In this document: positions 8,453 to 17,741 of the stretch, one piece after another
Numbering within the stretch: position 1 is the first letter of the stretch
How the letters are laid out: every line of letters starts with the position of its first letter
Assembly: GCF_013407145.1 (NCBI RefSeq)
Contig: NZ_CP026993.1
Location: 1,014,590-1,078,589 of the forward strand
Direction: 5' to 3'
Length of the DNA stretch: 64,000 bases
Source of the DNA: Nitrosopumilus cobalaminigenes
Lineage (GTDB): Archaea > Thermoproteota > Nitrososphaeria > Nitrososphaerales > Nitrosopumilaceae
The notes under the pieces: model-generated
Databases searched by the model: none
What the model saw: the letters and a program-made list of their open reading frames with translations, nothing else
What the model was told of the DNA's origin: nothing
Translations under genes and position numbers: made by a program

Positions 8453-9661
8453 ATGGATTTACTTGTAGACATTTTCAATTATTCATTAGCAGCAATTTTA
8501 ATTGGAATTTGTGGGGCTTGGATATTTCTTATCAAATCAATGGTTGATTCTTTTAGATTGACACCATATTTGGATAAATTTGAAAACACATCAAAAACAA
8601 ATCCCAAAGTCTCAATAATTCTTCCAGCAAGAAATGAAGAAGAATTTATCGGTAAATGCTTAGATTCTCTAACCAATCAAGATTATGAAAATTATGAAAT
8701 CATCGTAATTGATGATTCATCAGTAGATGACACATGGAAAATAATTTCTGAATATGCAAAAAAACATTCCAATGTAATTCCAGTTTCTGCAAGACCTAAA
8801 CCTGATGGATGGATGGGCAAAAACTGGGCATGCATGGAAGGTTACAATAAAGCAACGGGGGAATTGTTACTATTCACTGATGCAGATACCACTCATGCAA
8901 AAAATGTCATAACACTTGCTGTAACTCATTTGAACTCTTTTAATTTAGATGCATTGTCATCGATTCCAAAAATGCTAACATTTGATTTTTGGACAAACAT
9001 CACACTGCCAATGATTTCTACATTTTTGCATACAAGATTTTCTGCATTAAATGTAAACAATCCAGCAAAAAAGACAGGGTATTTTTTTGGAAGTTTCTTT
9101 ATTTTGAAAAAAACTACATATGAAGAAATTGGCATGCATGAAGGAGTAAAACACGAAATTATTGAAGATGGTGCATTAGGAAAAAAAGTCAAAGAGTCAG
9201 GATATAAAATGAAGATGGTTCGCGGTGAACACCTTATTGAGGCTATTTGGGCACGTGATAAGAGTACTTTGTGGAATGCGCTAAAGCGTCTAATGGTTCC
9301 ATTGTATCTGCAAAGTGGAAAAATTGCAATTGGGATATTTTTTGCAATAGTATTTTTGTTATTTGTCCCATTTCCAATATTTGCATTTTCTGCCTCACTA
9401 CCAATAGAATCTATTTCTGGAAAAGTAGTTTGTATCACATCAGCAATTGCATCAATTTTGATTTACATTGGTGCAATAATCGAAGTCAAAGTAGGACTAA
9501 AGTTAAAGTTGGCATATGCATTATTTGCACCACTAGGTAGTTTTGTAGTAGTATTGGGTTTTCTAAGTGGATTACTCCAAGCAAAGAGAACATCATCAGT
9601 CACTTGGAGAGGTAGAAGTTATTCCATGAAAGATCATTCTCAAAGTTCAATCAGTGTATAG
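8453..9661 (+). CDS. family 2 glycosyltransferase, HpnB-like, membrane bound
   Basis: A 402-residue integral membrane glycosyltransferase. An N-terminal helix (about residues 8-30) is followed by a GT-A domain with VSIILPARNEEEFIG, IIVIDDSS, a GWMGKNWACMEG loop and the metal-binding FTDADT. Three hydrophobic segments sit at the C-terminus (about 285-380). The GWxGKxWA pattern resembles hopanoid-associated HpnB and related carotenoid enzymes; the archaeal acceptor is likely a lipid but is not shown. It is cotranscribed with the SRPBCC gene. Confidence 0.82.
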   Translation: MDLLVDIFNYSLAAILIGICGAWIFLIKSMVDSFRLTPYLDKFENTSKTNPKVSIILPARNEEEFIGKCLDSLTNQDYENYEIIVIDDSSVDDTWKIISEYAKKHSNVIPVSARPKPDGWMGKNWACMEGYNKATGELLLFTDADTTHAKNVITLAVTHLNSFNLDALSSIPKMLTFDFWTNITLPMISTFLHTRFSALNVNNPAKKTGYFFGSFFILKKTTYEEIGMHEGVKHEIIEDGALGKKVKESGYKMKMVRGEHLIEAIWARDKSTLWNALKRLMVPLYLQSGKIAIGIFFAIVFLLFVPFPIFAFSASLPIESISGKVVCITSAIASILIYIGAIIEVKVGLKLKLAYALFAPLGSFVVVLGFLSGLLQAKRTSSVTWRGRSYSMKDHSQSSISV

Positions 9662-9699
9662 CAAGCCTTTTAGATAGAAAATAGCGAATAAAAAATCTC

Positions 9700-10842
9700 A
9701 TGGACAAATCAGGTGTGTTTGTAGGTGGGGTCATAGGAGCTGCCATAGTAATTGCCATTGTTGCAGTGTTGTTTATTCCTCCACCAGAATCACTAAAGCC
9801 AGAAATTTCTGTAACTAACGGACATTCGACTAACACAGTAGGGGAAGTAACTCCAATGTTTTCAAAGAGTTTGTCATTAATTGAAATTTTTGAAAAATCA
9901 GAGCCAGGTGTTGTCAGAGTGAATGTTCAAAGAGGCGAAACTGAAGACACATCAGGAGGAGTGGGTTCAGGATTTGTTTTTGATAAGAAAGGACACATAA
10001 TTACAAATGCACATGTTGTCAAAAATGCAAACAAAGTAGTAGTTACTTTTCTTGATGGCAGATCATACAATGCAGACATTATTGGTACTGACGAGTATAC
10101 AGATATTGCAGTAATCAAGGTTAACGCAGATTTAGTTTTACTTAATCCGTTATTAATCGGGGATTCTTCTAATCTCAAAGTGGGGGAAGGAATTGCAGCT
10201 ATTGGAAATCCATTTGGGTTATCAGGCTCTATGACTTCAGGTATTGTTAGTCAACTAGGGAGATTACTCCCTTCAGGTTCAGGTTATCAAATACCTGACG
10301 TAATTCAAACAGATGCTGCAATCAACCCAGGTAATTCAGGAGGACCACTACTAAACATGCGCGGAGAAATTGTAGGAATTAATACAGCAATACAATCAGC
10401 AACAGGGGAATTTACAGGTGTAGGGTTTGCAATTCCATCACAAACAGTTGCGAAAATTGTTCCGACATTAGTTGAAACAGGAGAATACAAACACCCATGG
10501 ATTGGAATTGCCGGCAGGGATATTGATCCAGACATGGCAAATGTCCTAAACCTAAAAGATGCAATTGGATTTCTAGTGATTACAGTTGTAGAGGACAGTC
10601 CAGCATTTAATGCAGGATTAATTGGTTCAAACAAAACAACTACAGTTGATGGAGTAAACTATCCAGTAGGAGGAGATGTGATTTTAGCAGTAGACGGCAA
10701 TGAAGTTAGAAAAATTGACGATATTTTGATTCATCTGCAAAGGGTAAAATCAGTAGGAGATGAAATGGTTTTGGAAATTCTAAGGGACGGTAGAACAACA
10801 AATGTCACAATCATACTTGATGAAAGACCAAATGGAAATTAA
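9700..10842 (+). CDS. HtrA/Deg-type serine protease with PDZ domain
   Basis: A 380-residue S1C protease anchored by an N-terminal helix (about residues 5-27), so the protease faces outside the cell. The catalytic triad is visible: His in TNAHVV, Asp in YTDIAVIKV and Ser in NPGNSGGPLL. A PDZ domain follows from about residue 270 (DAIGFLVITVVEDSPAFNAGL). The role is probably quality control of exported proteins, which fits a genome rich in large secreted proteins. The ATG lies 38 bp after the glycosyltransferase stop. Confidence 0.92.
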   Translation: MDKSGVFVGGVIGAAIVIAIVAVLFIPPPESLKPEISVTNGHSTNTVGEVTPMFSKSLSLIEIFEKSEPGVVRVNVQRGETEDTSGGVGSGFVFDKKGHIITNAHVVKNANKVVVTFLDGRSYNADIIGTDEYTDIAVIKVNADLVLLNPLLIGDSSNLKVGEGIAAIGNPFGLSGSMTSGIVSQLGRLLPSGSGYQIPDVIQTDAAINPGNSGGPLLNMRGEIVGINTAIQSATGEFTGVGFAIPSQTVAKIVPTLVETGEYKHPWIGIAGRDIDPDMANVLNLKDAIGFLVITVVEDSPAFNAGLIGSNKTTTVDGVNYPVGGDVILAVDGNEVRKIDDILIHLQRVKSVGDEMVLEILRDGRTTNVTIILDERPNGN

Positions 10843-10884
10843 TCCAATACAAGCATAAATACTTCTTATCTAGAAATCCTTCTG

Positions 10885-12054
10885 TTGAACAATCTTGTCT
10901 TTGACTCTGAGAGTTTAAACAACATTTTAGAGAACAAAGAAGTATCTCGCCAAGAAGTAACTGAGATTTATCAAAAAGCAATGAACAATCCAAATGATCT
11001 ATTTTCAGTCTCACAAAATTTAAGAAAAAAATTCAAAAAAGATTCAGTGACATTTTCTAAAAAAGCATTTTTCAATATTGTTAATTTATGTAAAGATACT
11101 TGTTCTTACTGTACTTACAAATCAGAGCCAGGAGAAGCAAAACTTTCTTTGATGTCAAAGCAGCAAATATCAGAATTATTACAACTTGCAAAGAAATACA
11201 GATGTACAGAAGCACTTTTTGTAACAGGAGAAGCACCTGAACAAAAATACCAAGAAGCAAGAGATTGGTTAAAAGAAAATGGATTCAAATCAACTGTAGA
11301 ATATCTAATTCATTCCTCAGAGTTGGCATTAGAGACAGGATTATTCCCACACACAAACGCAGGAAATCTAAATTATGACGAGATGAAGGAATTAAAAAAA
11401 ACCAATGTATCAATGGGAGTGATGCTTGAAAATGTTAGTGAAAGACTAACTGAAAAAGGAATGCCACATCATTTAGCAGCAAGTAAGAGACCAAAAGCAA
11501 GATTAGAAATTTTAGAAAACTCTGGGAAACTTGGAATTCCAATGACCACAGGCATTCTTGTAGGAATTGGAGAAACAATGGAGGAAATTATTGATTCATT
11601 ATTAGCAATTAAACAACTAAACGACAAACATGGAAATATTCAGGAAGTAATTTTGCAAAACTTTCAACCAAAACCAGATACAAAGATGAAAGATGAGCCA
11701 TCTGCAGATGAAAAATATTTCAAACTAGTTGTCGCATTATCTAGAATCATCATGCCACAAATGAATATTCAAATCCCTCCAAACCTATCACCAAAATCAT
11801 ATCAGAGTTTCTTAACTGTAGGAATTAATGACTGGGGAGGAATCTCCCCGTTAACACCTGATTTTGTAAATCCAGAATTTGCTTGGCCAGAAATTAAAAA
11901 AGTTGATGAATATTCCAAAAATGCAGGCTATGATTTAAAATGTAGATTCCCAGTATACCCAGAATACTTTTCTTTTATTAGCAAAGAGTTAAGAGATAAG
12001 ATATCAATCATTGAAGATGAGGAAGGATTCGTAAAAGAGGAATATTGGAGATGA
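10885..12054 (+). CDS. cofG: FO synthase subunit 1 (CofG), radical SAM
   Basis: With CofH it builds 7,8-didemethyl-8-hydroxy-5-deazariboflavin, the chromophore of coenzyme F420. The radical-SAM cluster motif is CKDTCSYC (CX3CX2C) near residue 70. Later motifs include EALFVTGEAPE and NLSPKSYQSFLTVGINDWGGISP, which are typical of CofG. At 389 residues it is longer than many CofG proteins because of an N-terminal helical extension. The start is TTG 10885. Its TGA overlaps the cofH ATG by 4 bp. Confidence 0.92.
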   Translation: MNNLVFDSESLNNILENKEVSRQEVTEIYQKAMNNPNDLFSVSQNLRKKFKKDSVTFSKKAFFNIVNLCKDTCSYCTYKSEPGEAKLSLMSKQQISELLQLAKKYRCTEALFVTGEAPEQKYQEARDWLKENGFKSTVEYLIHSSELALETGLFPHTNAGNLNYDEMKELKKTNVSMGVMLENVSERLTEKGMPHHLAASKRPKARLEILENSGKLGIPMTTGILVGIGETMEEIIDSLLAIKQLNDKHGNIQEVILQNFQPKPDTKMKDEPSADEKYFKLVVALSRIIMPQMNIQIPPNLSPKSYQSFLTVGINDWGGISPLTPDFVNPEFAWPEIKKVDEYSKNAGYDLKCRFPVYPEYFSFISKELRDKISIIEDEEGFVKEEYWR

Positions 12055-13307
12055 CAATCAACATAGATTCACTTTTCAAAAATGCCGATCCTGTAGTAGC
12101 AAATATTCTCAATAACGCATTATCTGAAAAAGAGATATCATCTGAGGAAGGATTAGAATTATTCAAAGTCAACGGAATTGATTTCCACCTAGTAGGTCTA
12201 GTTGCAGACGAACTAAGAAGAAGAAGGGTAGGAGACACAGTATCATATGTAGTTAATAGAAATATCAATTTCACAAATGTCTGCATCAAACAATGTGGTT
12301 TTTGTGCATTTAGTAGAGACTTTAGAGAAGAAGAAGGATATTTCCTACCTAATGAAGAGATTGTACGCAGAGCAAAAGAGGCGCATCAGTTAGGAGCAAC
12401 TGAAGTCTGCATTCAAGCAGGACTCCCACCAGACATGGAAGGAGATTTGTATGAGAAAATTTGCAGTGACATCAAAAAAGAGATTCCAGATATTCACATT
12501 CATGGATTTTCCCCTGAAGAAATTCTATATGGTGCCACTCGCTCCAATGTTTCAATTCCAGAATTTTTGAAAAGAATGAAAGAAGCAGGAGTCGATACAC
12601 TTCCAGGAACATCAGCTGAGATTCTAGATCAAAAATTAAGAGACAAGATTTCGCCAGGAAGGATTAGCGTAGAGGATTGGGAGACAGTTATCAAAAGTGC
12701 CCACAAAATGGGAATCAATACAACCTCAACTATGATGTTTGGACATTTAGAAACACTGGAAGATAGAGTAAAACACATTGCAAGACTAAGGGAAATTCAG
12801 AAAGAAACAGGAGGATTTACAGAATTTGTTCCGTTGAACTTCATCCATACTGAAGCACCAATGTACAAACATGAACTACATGAAGGAATAAGACAAGGTG
12901 GAAGTGGAAATGATGTTTTACTTACCCACGCAGTCTCTAGAATAATGCTGAACAATTCCATAGATAATTTACAAATGTCATGGGTTAAGGAAGGGCAAAA
13001 AATGTCACAGCTTTTGCTAATGTGGGGTGCAAATGACTTTGGAGGAACTCTAATCAACGAAAGCATCTCAACTTCTGCGGGTTCAGAATACGGTCAATTA
13101 CTAAAGCCTAAAGAAATTAGAAGAATGGTAAAAGAAATCGGAAGGGTACCAGCTGAGAGAAACACACACTATGAAATTCTAAAAAGATTTGATGGCGATG
13201 AAGAAGTCGAAGACAAGCTTGATACAGTTACAAATTCACAGTTTGGATCATATGTAGAATTGATAAAAATAAACAAATTCAATTATACAAATCCTAGGAA
13301 ACAATAA
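12051..13307 (+). CDS. cofH: FO synthase subunit 2 (CofH), radical SAM
   Basis: The partner of CofG, joining 4-hydroxybenzyl from tyrosine to the pyrimidine substrate. The cluster motif CIKQCGFC (CX3CX2C) lies near residue 76, followed by EVCIQAGLPPDMEGDLYEKIC and HGFSPEEILYG, both characteristic of CofH. The open frame begins at TTG 12045, but the ATG at 12051 forms an ATGA overlap with the cofG stop and is the likelier start. The next gene begins one base after its stop. Confidence 0.93.
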   Translation: MTINIDSLFKNADPVVANILNNALSEKEISSEEGLELFKVNGIDFHLVGLVADELRRRRVGDTVSYVVNRNINFTNVCIKQCGFCAFSRDFREEEGYFLPNEEIVRRAKEAHQLGATEVCIQAGLPPDMEGDLYEKICSDIKKEIPDIHIHGFSPEEILYGATRSNVSIPEFLKRMKEAGVDTLPGTSAEILDQKLRDKISPGRISVEDWETVIKSAHKMGINTTSTMMFGHLETLEDRVKHIARLREIQKETGGFTEFVPLNFIHTEAPMYKHELHEGIRQGGSGNDVLLTHAVSRIMLNNSIDNLQMSWVKEGQKMSQLLLMWGANDFGGTLINESISTSAGSEYGQLLKPKEIRRMVKEIGRVPAERNTHYEILKRFDGDEEVEDKLDTVTNSQFGSYVELIKINKFNYTNPRKQ

Positions 13308-13308
13308 T

Positions 13309-14667
13309 TTGTCAGCCTTAGAAAAGGCACTCAGTCATTCAAAGAAAATAGGAATAGATGAATGCGATATTGTTAATGTAAAGAAAAAAATCACAACTGT
13401 AAGAATAACAGATTCAGAAATTGCAGAAATTAAACAGAATTTTGATGAGAGTTTTGGAATTAGATTAATTCAAAATAAAAAAATCACATCATTGGAAACA
13501 ACAAACGAAGAAGAGATAGAGCAAACAATCGATAATGCGGCAAAGGCATTGATGAATCTTAAACCAAGAGAGTTTTGGGGAGGATTGCCACACAAAGTAG
13601 AACAAAAAACTCTAGAAGGCACGTTTGATGAGAAGCTAGATCAGATTTCAGGCTCCAAGAGTATGGATATCGCACAAAGTATGATTAATTCAGCCAATAA
13701 TGAAAAAATCAATACGATTACAGGATCGCTAAATATTGTATCAGAGAATTTTGAGTTGGTGAATTCAAATGGATTAAATTTCAATGATAAAGCCACATAC
13801 ATTTCAGGAATAATTAATGCAGAATCCGAACTAGGAGAAATCTCCGTATCAGGAATAGGACATGCAAGTGGACGAACATTGGCAAACTTTTCTTCAGAAC
13901 AAATAGGAATTGACGCTAAAACAATGTGTGTAGAATCAATAAACCCACAAAAAATAGATTCAGATACATATTCTATAATTTTTGAACCATATTCAGTTGG
14001 AGAATTATTGGCATTTGTAGTTGCTGCAAATTTCAATTTTAAAACATTTAGAGAAAAGAAAAGTTGCTTTTCAAATAATTTTGAAAAAAAGATTGCAGTA
14101 AATGAATTTAGTTTGGTTGATGACCCACATACTCCAGAAGGAATTGGAACAAAGTCAATAGATGACGAAGGAATTGAAACTAGGAAAAAGAGTCTAATAG
14201 AGAAAGGCGTTTTCAAAAATACGTATTCTAATCTCTTTGATAGTTACAAAGAAAGTGCAGAGTCAACAGGCAATGCATCACGACCAGGTTCACCAATGGG
14301 AAGAAGTGCAGAACCAATTCCAATGTCAGCCCCACACAATCTCAAAGTTATTCCAGGAGACCAATCTCAAGACGAGATGATAAAAAATACAAAACACGGA
14401 ATATTGGTGGGGAGATTATGGTATACGTATGCGGTAAATCCAATCAGAGGGGATTTTTCATGTACTGCAAGAAGTGGGATTAGAATTATCAAAAACGGAG
14501 AGATAATTGGTCCAGGCAAATCAGTTAGAATAATTCATAACTTGCCAACAATGATGAAAAATATTTCAGCCATTGGAAATAATCAAAGAAACGTCATCCA
14601 GTGGGCATCTCTGCCATCAATTACACCATCAATAAAGGCAGAAAATATTGCAGTAAATTCCATCTAA
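13309..14667 (+). CDS. TldD/PmbA-family protein (PmbA/TldE-like)
   Basis: A 452-residue protein of the TldD/PmbA family, whose bacterial members form a TldD-TldE metalloprotease complex. I see no HExxxH zinc motif, which marks the active TldD subunit, so this resembles the PmbA/TldE partner. C-terminal signatures include GNASRPG and GILVGRLWYTYAVNPIRGDFS. It starts at TTG, one base after cofH, so the three genes form one operon. Whether it acts in F420 biology or on a peptide is open. Confidence 0.82.
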   Translation: MSALEKALSHSKKIGIDECDIVNVKKKITTVRITDSEIAEIKQNFDESFGIRLIQNKKITSLETTNEEEIEQTIDNAAKALMNLKPREFWGGLPHKVEQKTLEGTFDEKLDQISGSKSMDIAQSMINSANNEKINTITGSLNIVSENFELVNSNGLNFNDKATYISGIINAESELGEISVSGIGHASGRTLANFSSEQIGIDAKTMCVESINPQKIDSDTYSIIFEPYSVGELLAFVVAANFNFKTFREKKSCFSNNFEKKIAVNEFSLVDDPHTPEGIGTKSIDDEGIETRKKSLIEKGVFKNTYSNLFDSYKESAESTGNASRPGSPMGRSAEPIPMSAPHNLKVIPGDQSQDEMIKNTKHGILVGRLWYTYAVNPIRGDFSCTARSGIRIIKNGEIIGPGKSVRIIHNLPTMMKNISAIGNNQRNVIQWASLPSITPSIKAENIAVNSI

Positions 14668-14687
14668 ACCTGGAATTCAGGCACAAA

Positions 14688-15635
14688 TTACTTGAAAAAC
14701 GTGACTATCAAGTATGAAACATAGCCTATCGTCAGAGCAATGCCCATGGCTCTGCCAATAATTCCAGTTTTCATCGCAATCAATAAGGATAGACTGAAAA
14801 CAATCATGATTGCATAATCTACATAGACATCAGCACCAACCATCACTCCACCTAGCGCCGCACCAACTCCCATGATCATCAAAATATTGTAAATGTTACT
14901 TCCAATAATATTTCCAACTCCAATATCTGCATGGCCTTTTCTAATTGCAATAATTGATGTAATTAATTCTGGAAGGGAGGTTCCAATTGCAATTACAGTT
15001 AAGCCAATTATTTTTTCTGACAATCCAAACTCTTTTGCTAAAACTACTGCATTGTCAACTGTAAGTATTGCACCAACATACAACAAAACAATACCAATTC
15101 CAATTAGTCCTGCAGATTTTAGATAGAGATTATTATTCCCTTGTTCAATTTCTACATTATTTTCTTTCTTGTTTTTGGCTCTTTGTTTCATTGCGTCCCT
15201 TAATGTATAATATGCAAATACACCCAAACCAGCAAGTAGTATTATGCCATCATATTGAGAAATTTCTCCATCAAGAGATAACAAAACCAGTAAAAATGAA
15301 ACGCCAAGCATAATTGGAATGTCTTTTCGTAATGTAGACTTGCTTACTGCAAGTGGAACCATAATTGCTGCAACGCCAATAACCATTCCAACATTTGCAA
15401 TGTTGCTTCCAATAATATTTCCAAGAATTATTGCACTATGCTCTCCAGCTGCTGCAACACTTGCTGCAAGTTCAGGAGTTGATGTACCATATGCTACAAT
15501 AGTCATTCCAATTACCAAGTTACTGATACGAAACTTTCTTGCAATTGCCACACCGCCGCTAACTAGCCAGTTACCACCAAAACACAACATAACTAATCCA
15601 ACTACAGTCAATACAGCACTTATTGCAATTTCCAC
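14688..15635 (-). CDS. Ca2+/Na+ antiporter (CaCA family)
   Basis: A 315-residue exchanger with about ten membrane helices. The two inverted alpha repeats are clear: GTSTPELAASVAA...GNIIGSNIANVG in the first half and GTSLPELITSIIA...GNIIGSNIYNI in the second. The conserved glutamates bind the cation. A hydrophilic linker rich in Lys/Asn near residue 155 joins the halves. The start codon is GTG. It converges with the TldD/PmbA-like gene, 20 bp apart. Confidence 0.92.
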   Translation of the reverse strand: MEIAISAVLTVVGLVMLCFGGNWLVSGGVAIARKFRISNLVIGMTIVAYGTSTPELAASVAAAGEHSAIILGNIIGSNIANVGMVIGVAAIMVPLAVSKSTLRKDIPIMLGVSFLLVLLSLDGEISQYDGIILLAGLGVFAYYTLRDAMKQRAKNKKENNVEIEQGNNNLYLKSAGLIGIGIVLLYVGAILTVDNAVVLAKEFGLSEKIIGLTVIAIGTSLPELITSIIAIRKGHADIGVGNIIGSNIYNILMIMGVGAALGGVMVGADVYVDYAIMIVFSLSLLIAMKTGIIGRAMGIALTIGYVSYLIVTFFK

Positions 15636-15800
15636 AAATTGAATTTGGATTTTGGTTGTTTAAATCAGGTGATATACTATAATTTCACAATTCAAACAAT
15701 TCAAGCTAATTTTGAAAATATCCGATCTAGGCACGATCAGGTGTAAAAAAATCAGCTGAGAAGATCAACAAATCTCATGTCAAACACTAATAAGGTAATG

Positions 15801-15817
15801 TACCGTACTATACGGTA
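15801..15817. promoter_or_regulatory. perfect palindrome overlapping the start codon
   Basis: TACCGTA-CTA-TACGGTA is a perfect 7-bp inverted repeat with a 3-bp centre. Its last base is the first base of the ATG at 15817. This size and symmetry fit a dimeric winged-helix operator, and the gene it abuts encodes a winged-helix protein, so autoregulation is the simplest reading. Confidence 0.6.
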
Positions 15818-16173
15818 TGATGCGAGCAAGACTAACATACGTACCACTAGAAGTGGCAGACCAATTCGATGATTTTATCATCCACAGAGATGAGCAAGTT
15901 CTCGATGCAGTAAAAGCAAGAACAAAAGATTACAGCACGTTATCTTTATTGAAATTACTATACCAATTGAGAGGCAACCCTATGACATTCTCTGATTTGT
16001 ATTCAAAGTCAAAGATTAGAATGAAAAAATCATTTCTAAACTATTTGCACTTGTGTGTGGATTACAAATTCATAGAAAAAGAAGCAAAGGGTTCAAACGT
16101 GATCTATACAATTACAGACAAGGGAAGAGTAATGCTGAATCTATTCATGCAAAAAAACGACTACATATGTTGA
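15817..16173 (+). CDS. winged-helix transcriptional regulator
   Basis: A 118-residue protein. Residues about 45-110 form a winged helix: LSLLKLLYQL, then FSDLYSKSKIRMKKSFLNYLHLC as the recognition region, then a wing ending in YTITDKGRVML. The ITDKGR motif is common in PadR/MarR-like archaeal regulators. Two adjacent ATGs (15817 and 15820) are possible starts, and a perfect palindrome ends at the first. It converges with the Usp gene, 5 bp apart. Target genes are unknown. Confidence 0.75.
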   Translation: MMRARLTYVPLEVADQFDDFIIHRDEQVLDAVKARTKDYSTLSLLKLLYQLRGNPMTFSDLYSKSKIRMKKSFLNYLHLCVDYKFIEKEAKGSNVIYTITDKGRVMLNLFMQKNDYIC

Positions 16174-16178
16174 TTTGA

Positions 16179-16619
16179 TCAAAGAGATTTTGTTGTTAAA
16201 AGATGACAGTGTGATTTGTGATGAATCACATTTATGATATCATCAAACAAAGTAATTTCTTCCATAGATAATTTTGGATAATCCACAATTAACAAGTCAA
16301 TCTTGTTATCTTTTACATAATCAATTACCCAATGTGAGATATTGTCAGTTAATGCCAATTTTGTTTTAATTGGAACTCCTTGTTTTTGGGCAAGATTCTT
16401 CCAAGTCTCCAATTCTGCTTTGAGTTTGGCCGTCTGATTTTGGGTAGTTTTTTTATCAGACTTTGTTTCAAAGAAATAAAATTTTGGGGGTGTCTTATAC
16501 ATACATTCTATAACAGTTAATTCAGAGTCAAATTTCTTAGCCATCTCAAGACCAAGGTCAAAAGAAGTCTTGGTATGTCTAGGAGTGATAATTGCGACAG
16601 CAACTTTACGAAAGGGCAT
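16179..16619 (-). CDS. universal stress protein (UspA-like)
   Basis: A 146-residue single-domain Usp. It begins VAVAIITPRHTKTSFDLGLEMAKKF, the first strand and helix of the fold, and has IDLLIVDYP in the third strand. The usual ATP-binding GxxGx9GS loop near the C-terminus is not evident, so nucleotide binding is doubtful. The role is stress-related in general terms only. Confidence 0.75.
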   Translation of the reverse strand: MPFRKVAVAIITPRHTKTSFDLGLEMAKKFDSELTVIECMYKTPPKFYFFETKSDKKTTQNQTAKLKAELETWKNLAQKQGVPIKTKLALTDNISHWVIDYVKDNKIDLLIVDYPKLSMEEITLFDDIINVIHHKSHCHLLTTKSL

Positions 16620-16707
16620 TTACTTCATCATATCATAGTAAATTACACTATTTAGATGAATCTGAAAAAGAAAAAGAGGAATTTTAAATTATTATTGAAA
16701 TAGAGGG

Positions 16708-16845
16708 TCAAAATGGCTCTAAGCCTTGTTTTTTTCTCCATTCTTTTTCAAAATTTTCTTTACATGAAACATGACATCTTTTGTTATCAAATTCTGTCAG
16801 CCCTTCAGACAAATGCATTTCTTTTTTACAAATAGAGCAAATCAT
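16708..16845 (-). CDS. 45-residue zinc-finger microprotein
   Basis: The minus strand from ATG 16843-16845 encodes 45 residues beginning MICSICKKEMHLSEG and containing CHVSC near residue 24. The CxxC...CHxxC arrangement predicts one bound zinc. The tail KEWRKKQGLEPF is basic. It fills most of the gap between the Usp and PAC2 genes. I do not recognise a family. Confidence 0.55.
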   Translation of the reverse strand: MICSICKKEMHLSEGLTEFDNKRCHVSCKENFEKEWRKKQGLEPF

Positions 16846-16966
16846 CAGGAATGTTTATTTTAAAAAATATTTAAAAAAACTAGTACATCTATCGAACAAA
16901 TATCCAATATTTCAAAAAATCATAAATTAAACAAAAGTAATTAATCAGAACAAATCGACGTAAGCA

Positions 16967-17692
16967 GTGCAAAAAGAATTTCCCGAAGCTGAAGTCTTTG
17001 AAATTAAAAAGACAGAATTAAAGAGTCCGATAATATTTGCAGGATTTGTAGGAGCAGGATTGGTCGGACCAGTTTCAATCAATCATATTATTTCAGAATT
17101 AGAGATGGGAGAAATTGCAGTCATGAGATCAAAATATCTTCCACCGTCAACTGTTTTCATGAGAGGCAGATTACGACATCCTTTCCGATTTTATGCAAAC
17201 AAGGAAGGAACAGTTTGCGCAATTATTTGTGAGATAACATTGAGAATGGAGGGACTGTACTCATTGGTATCTTCCATTTTAGACTGGGCAGCACAAAAGG
17301 GCTCTAAAGAAATTGTGATTTTAGATGGAGTTGCAAGTACTGAACATGATGACAAAGCATACTGTGCAGCTGAAGAAGACCTAGTTAGAACAATGGCGGA
17401 CAAAGACATCAGCATGATTCCCCAGGGATTCATCACAGGTATTCCTGGAGGCATACTAAATGAATGCCTGGTTAGAGAAATTCAAGGATTAACACTGTTG
17501 GCCAAAGCAAACAAAGAAGCTCCAGATTCGGCAGCTGCTGCCACATTGATTGAGGCATTAAATCGATTTTATGACATGAAGATAGACACAACTGAACTCA
17601 AAAAAGAAAGTGATAGGATTCATTCGGAATTCAGTGAATTATCTCAGAAATATGCAGAGCATAGAGAAGAGATAACTGGCATGTACATGTGA
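16967..17692 (+). CDS. PAC2-family protein (proteasome-assembly-chaperone-like)
   Basis: A 241-residue protein with the PAC2 pattern: PIIFAGFVGAGLVGPVSINHII near the N-terminus, a central IVILDGVAS, and ITGIPGGILNECL. The C-terminus is a coiled coil (about 205-235). Archaeal PAC2 proteins resemble eukaryotic proteasome assembly chaperones, but their activity is not settled. The start is GTG 16967. purM follows after 49 bp on the same strand. Confidence 0.85.
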   Translation: MQKEFPEAEVFEIKKTELKSPIIFAGFVGAGLVGPVSINHIISELEMGEIAVMRSKYLPPSTVFMRGRLRHPFRFYANKEGTVCAIICEITLRMEGLYSLVSSILDWAAQKGSKEIVILDGVASTEHDDKAYCAAEEDLVRTMADKDISMIPQGFITGIPGGILNECLVREIQGLTLLAKANKEAPDSAAAATLIEALNRFYDMKIDTTELKKESDRIHSEFSELSQKYAEHREEITGMYM

Positions 17693-17741
17693 TCGAAAAA
17701 CAGGGCAAATTCTTTTATTCACATCAGATGAGCAACAAACT

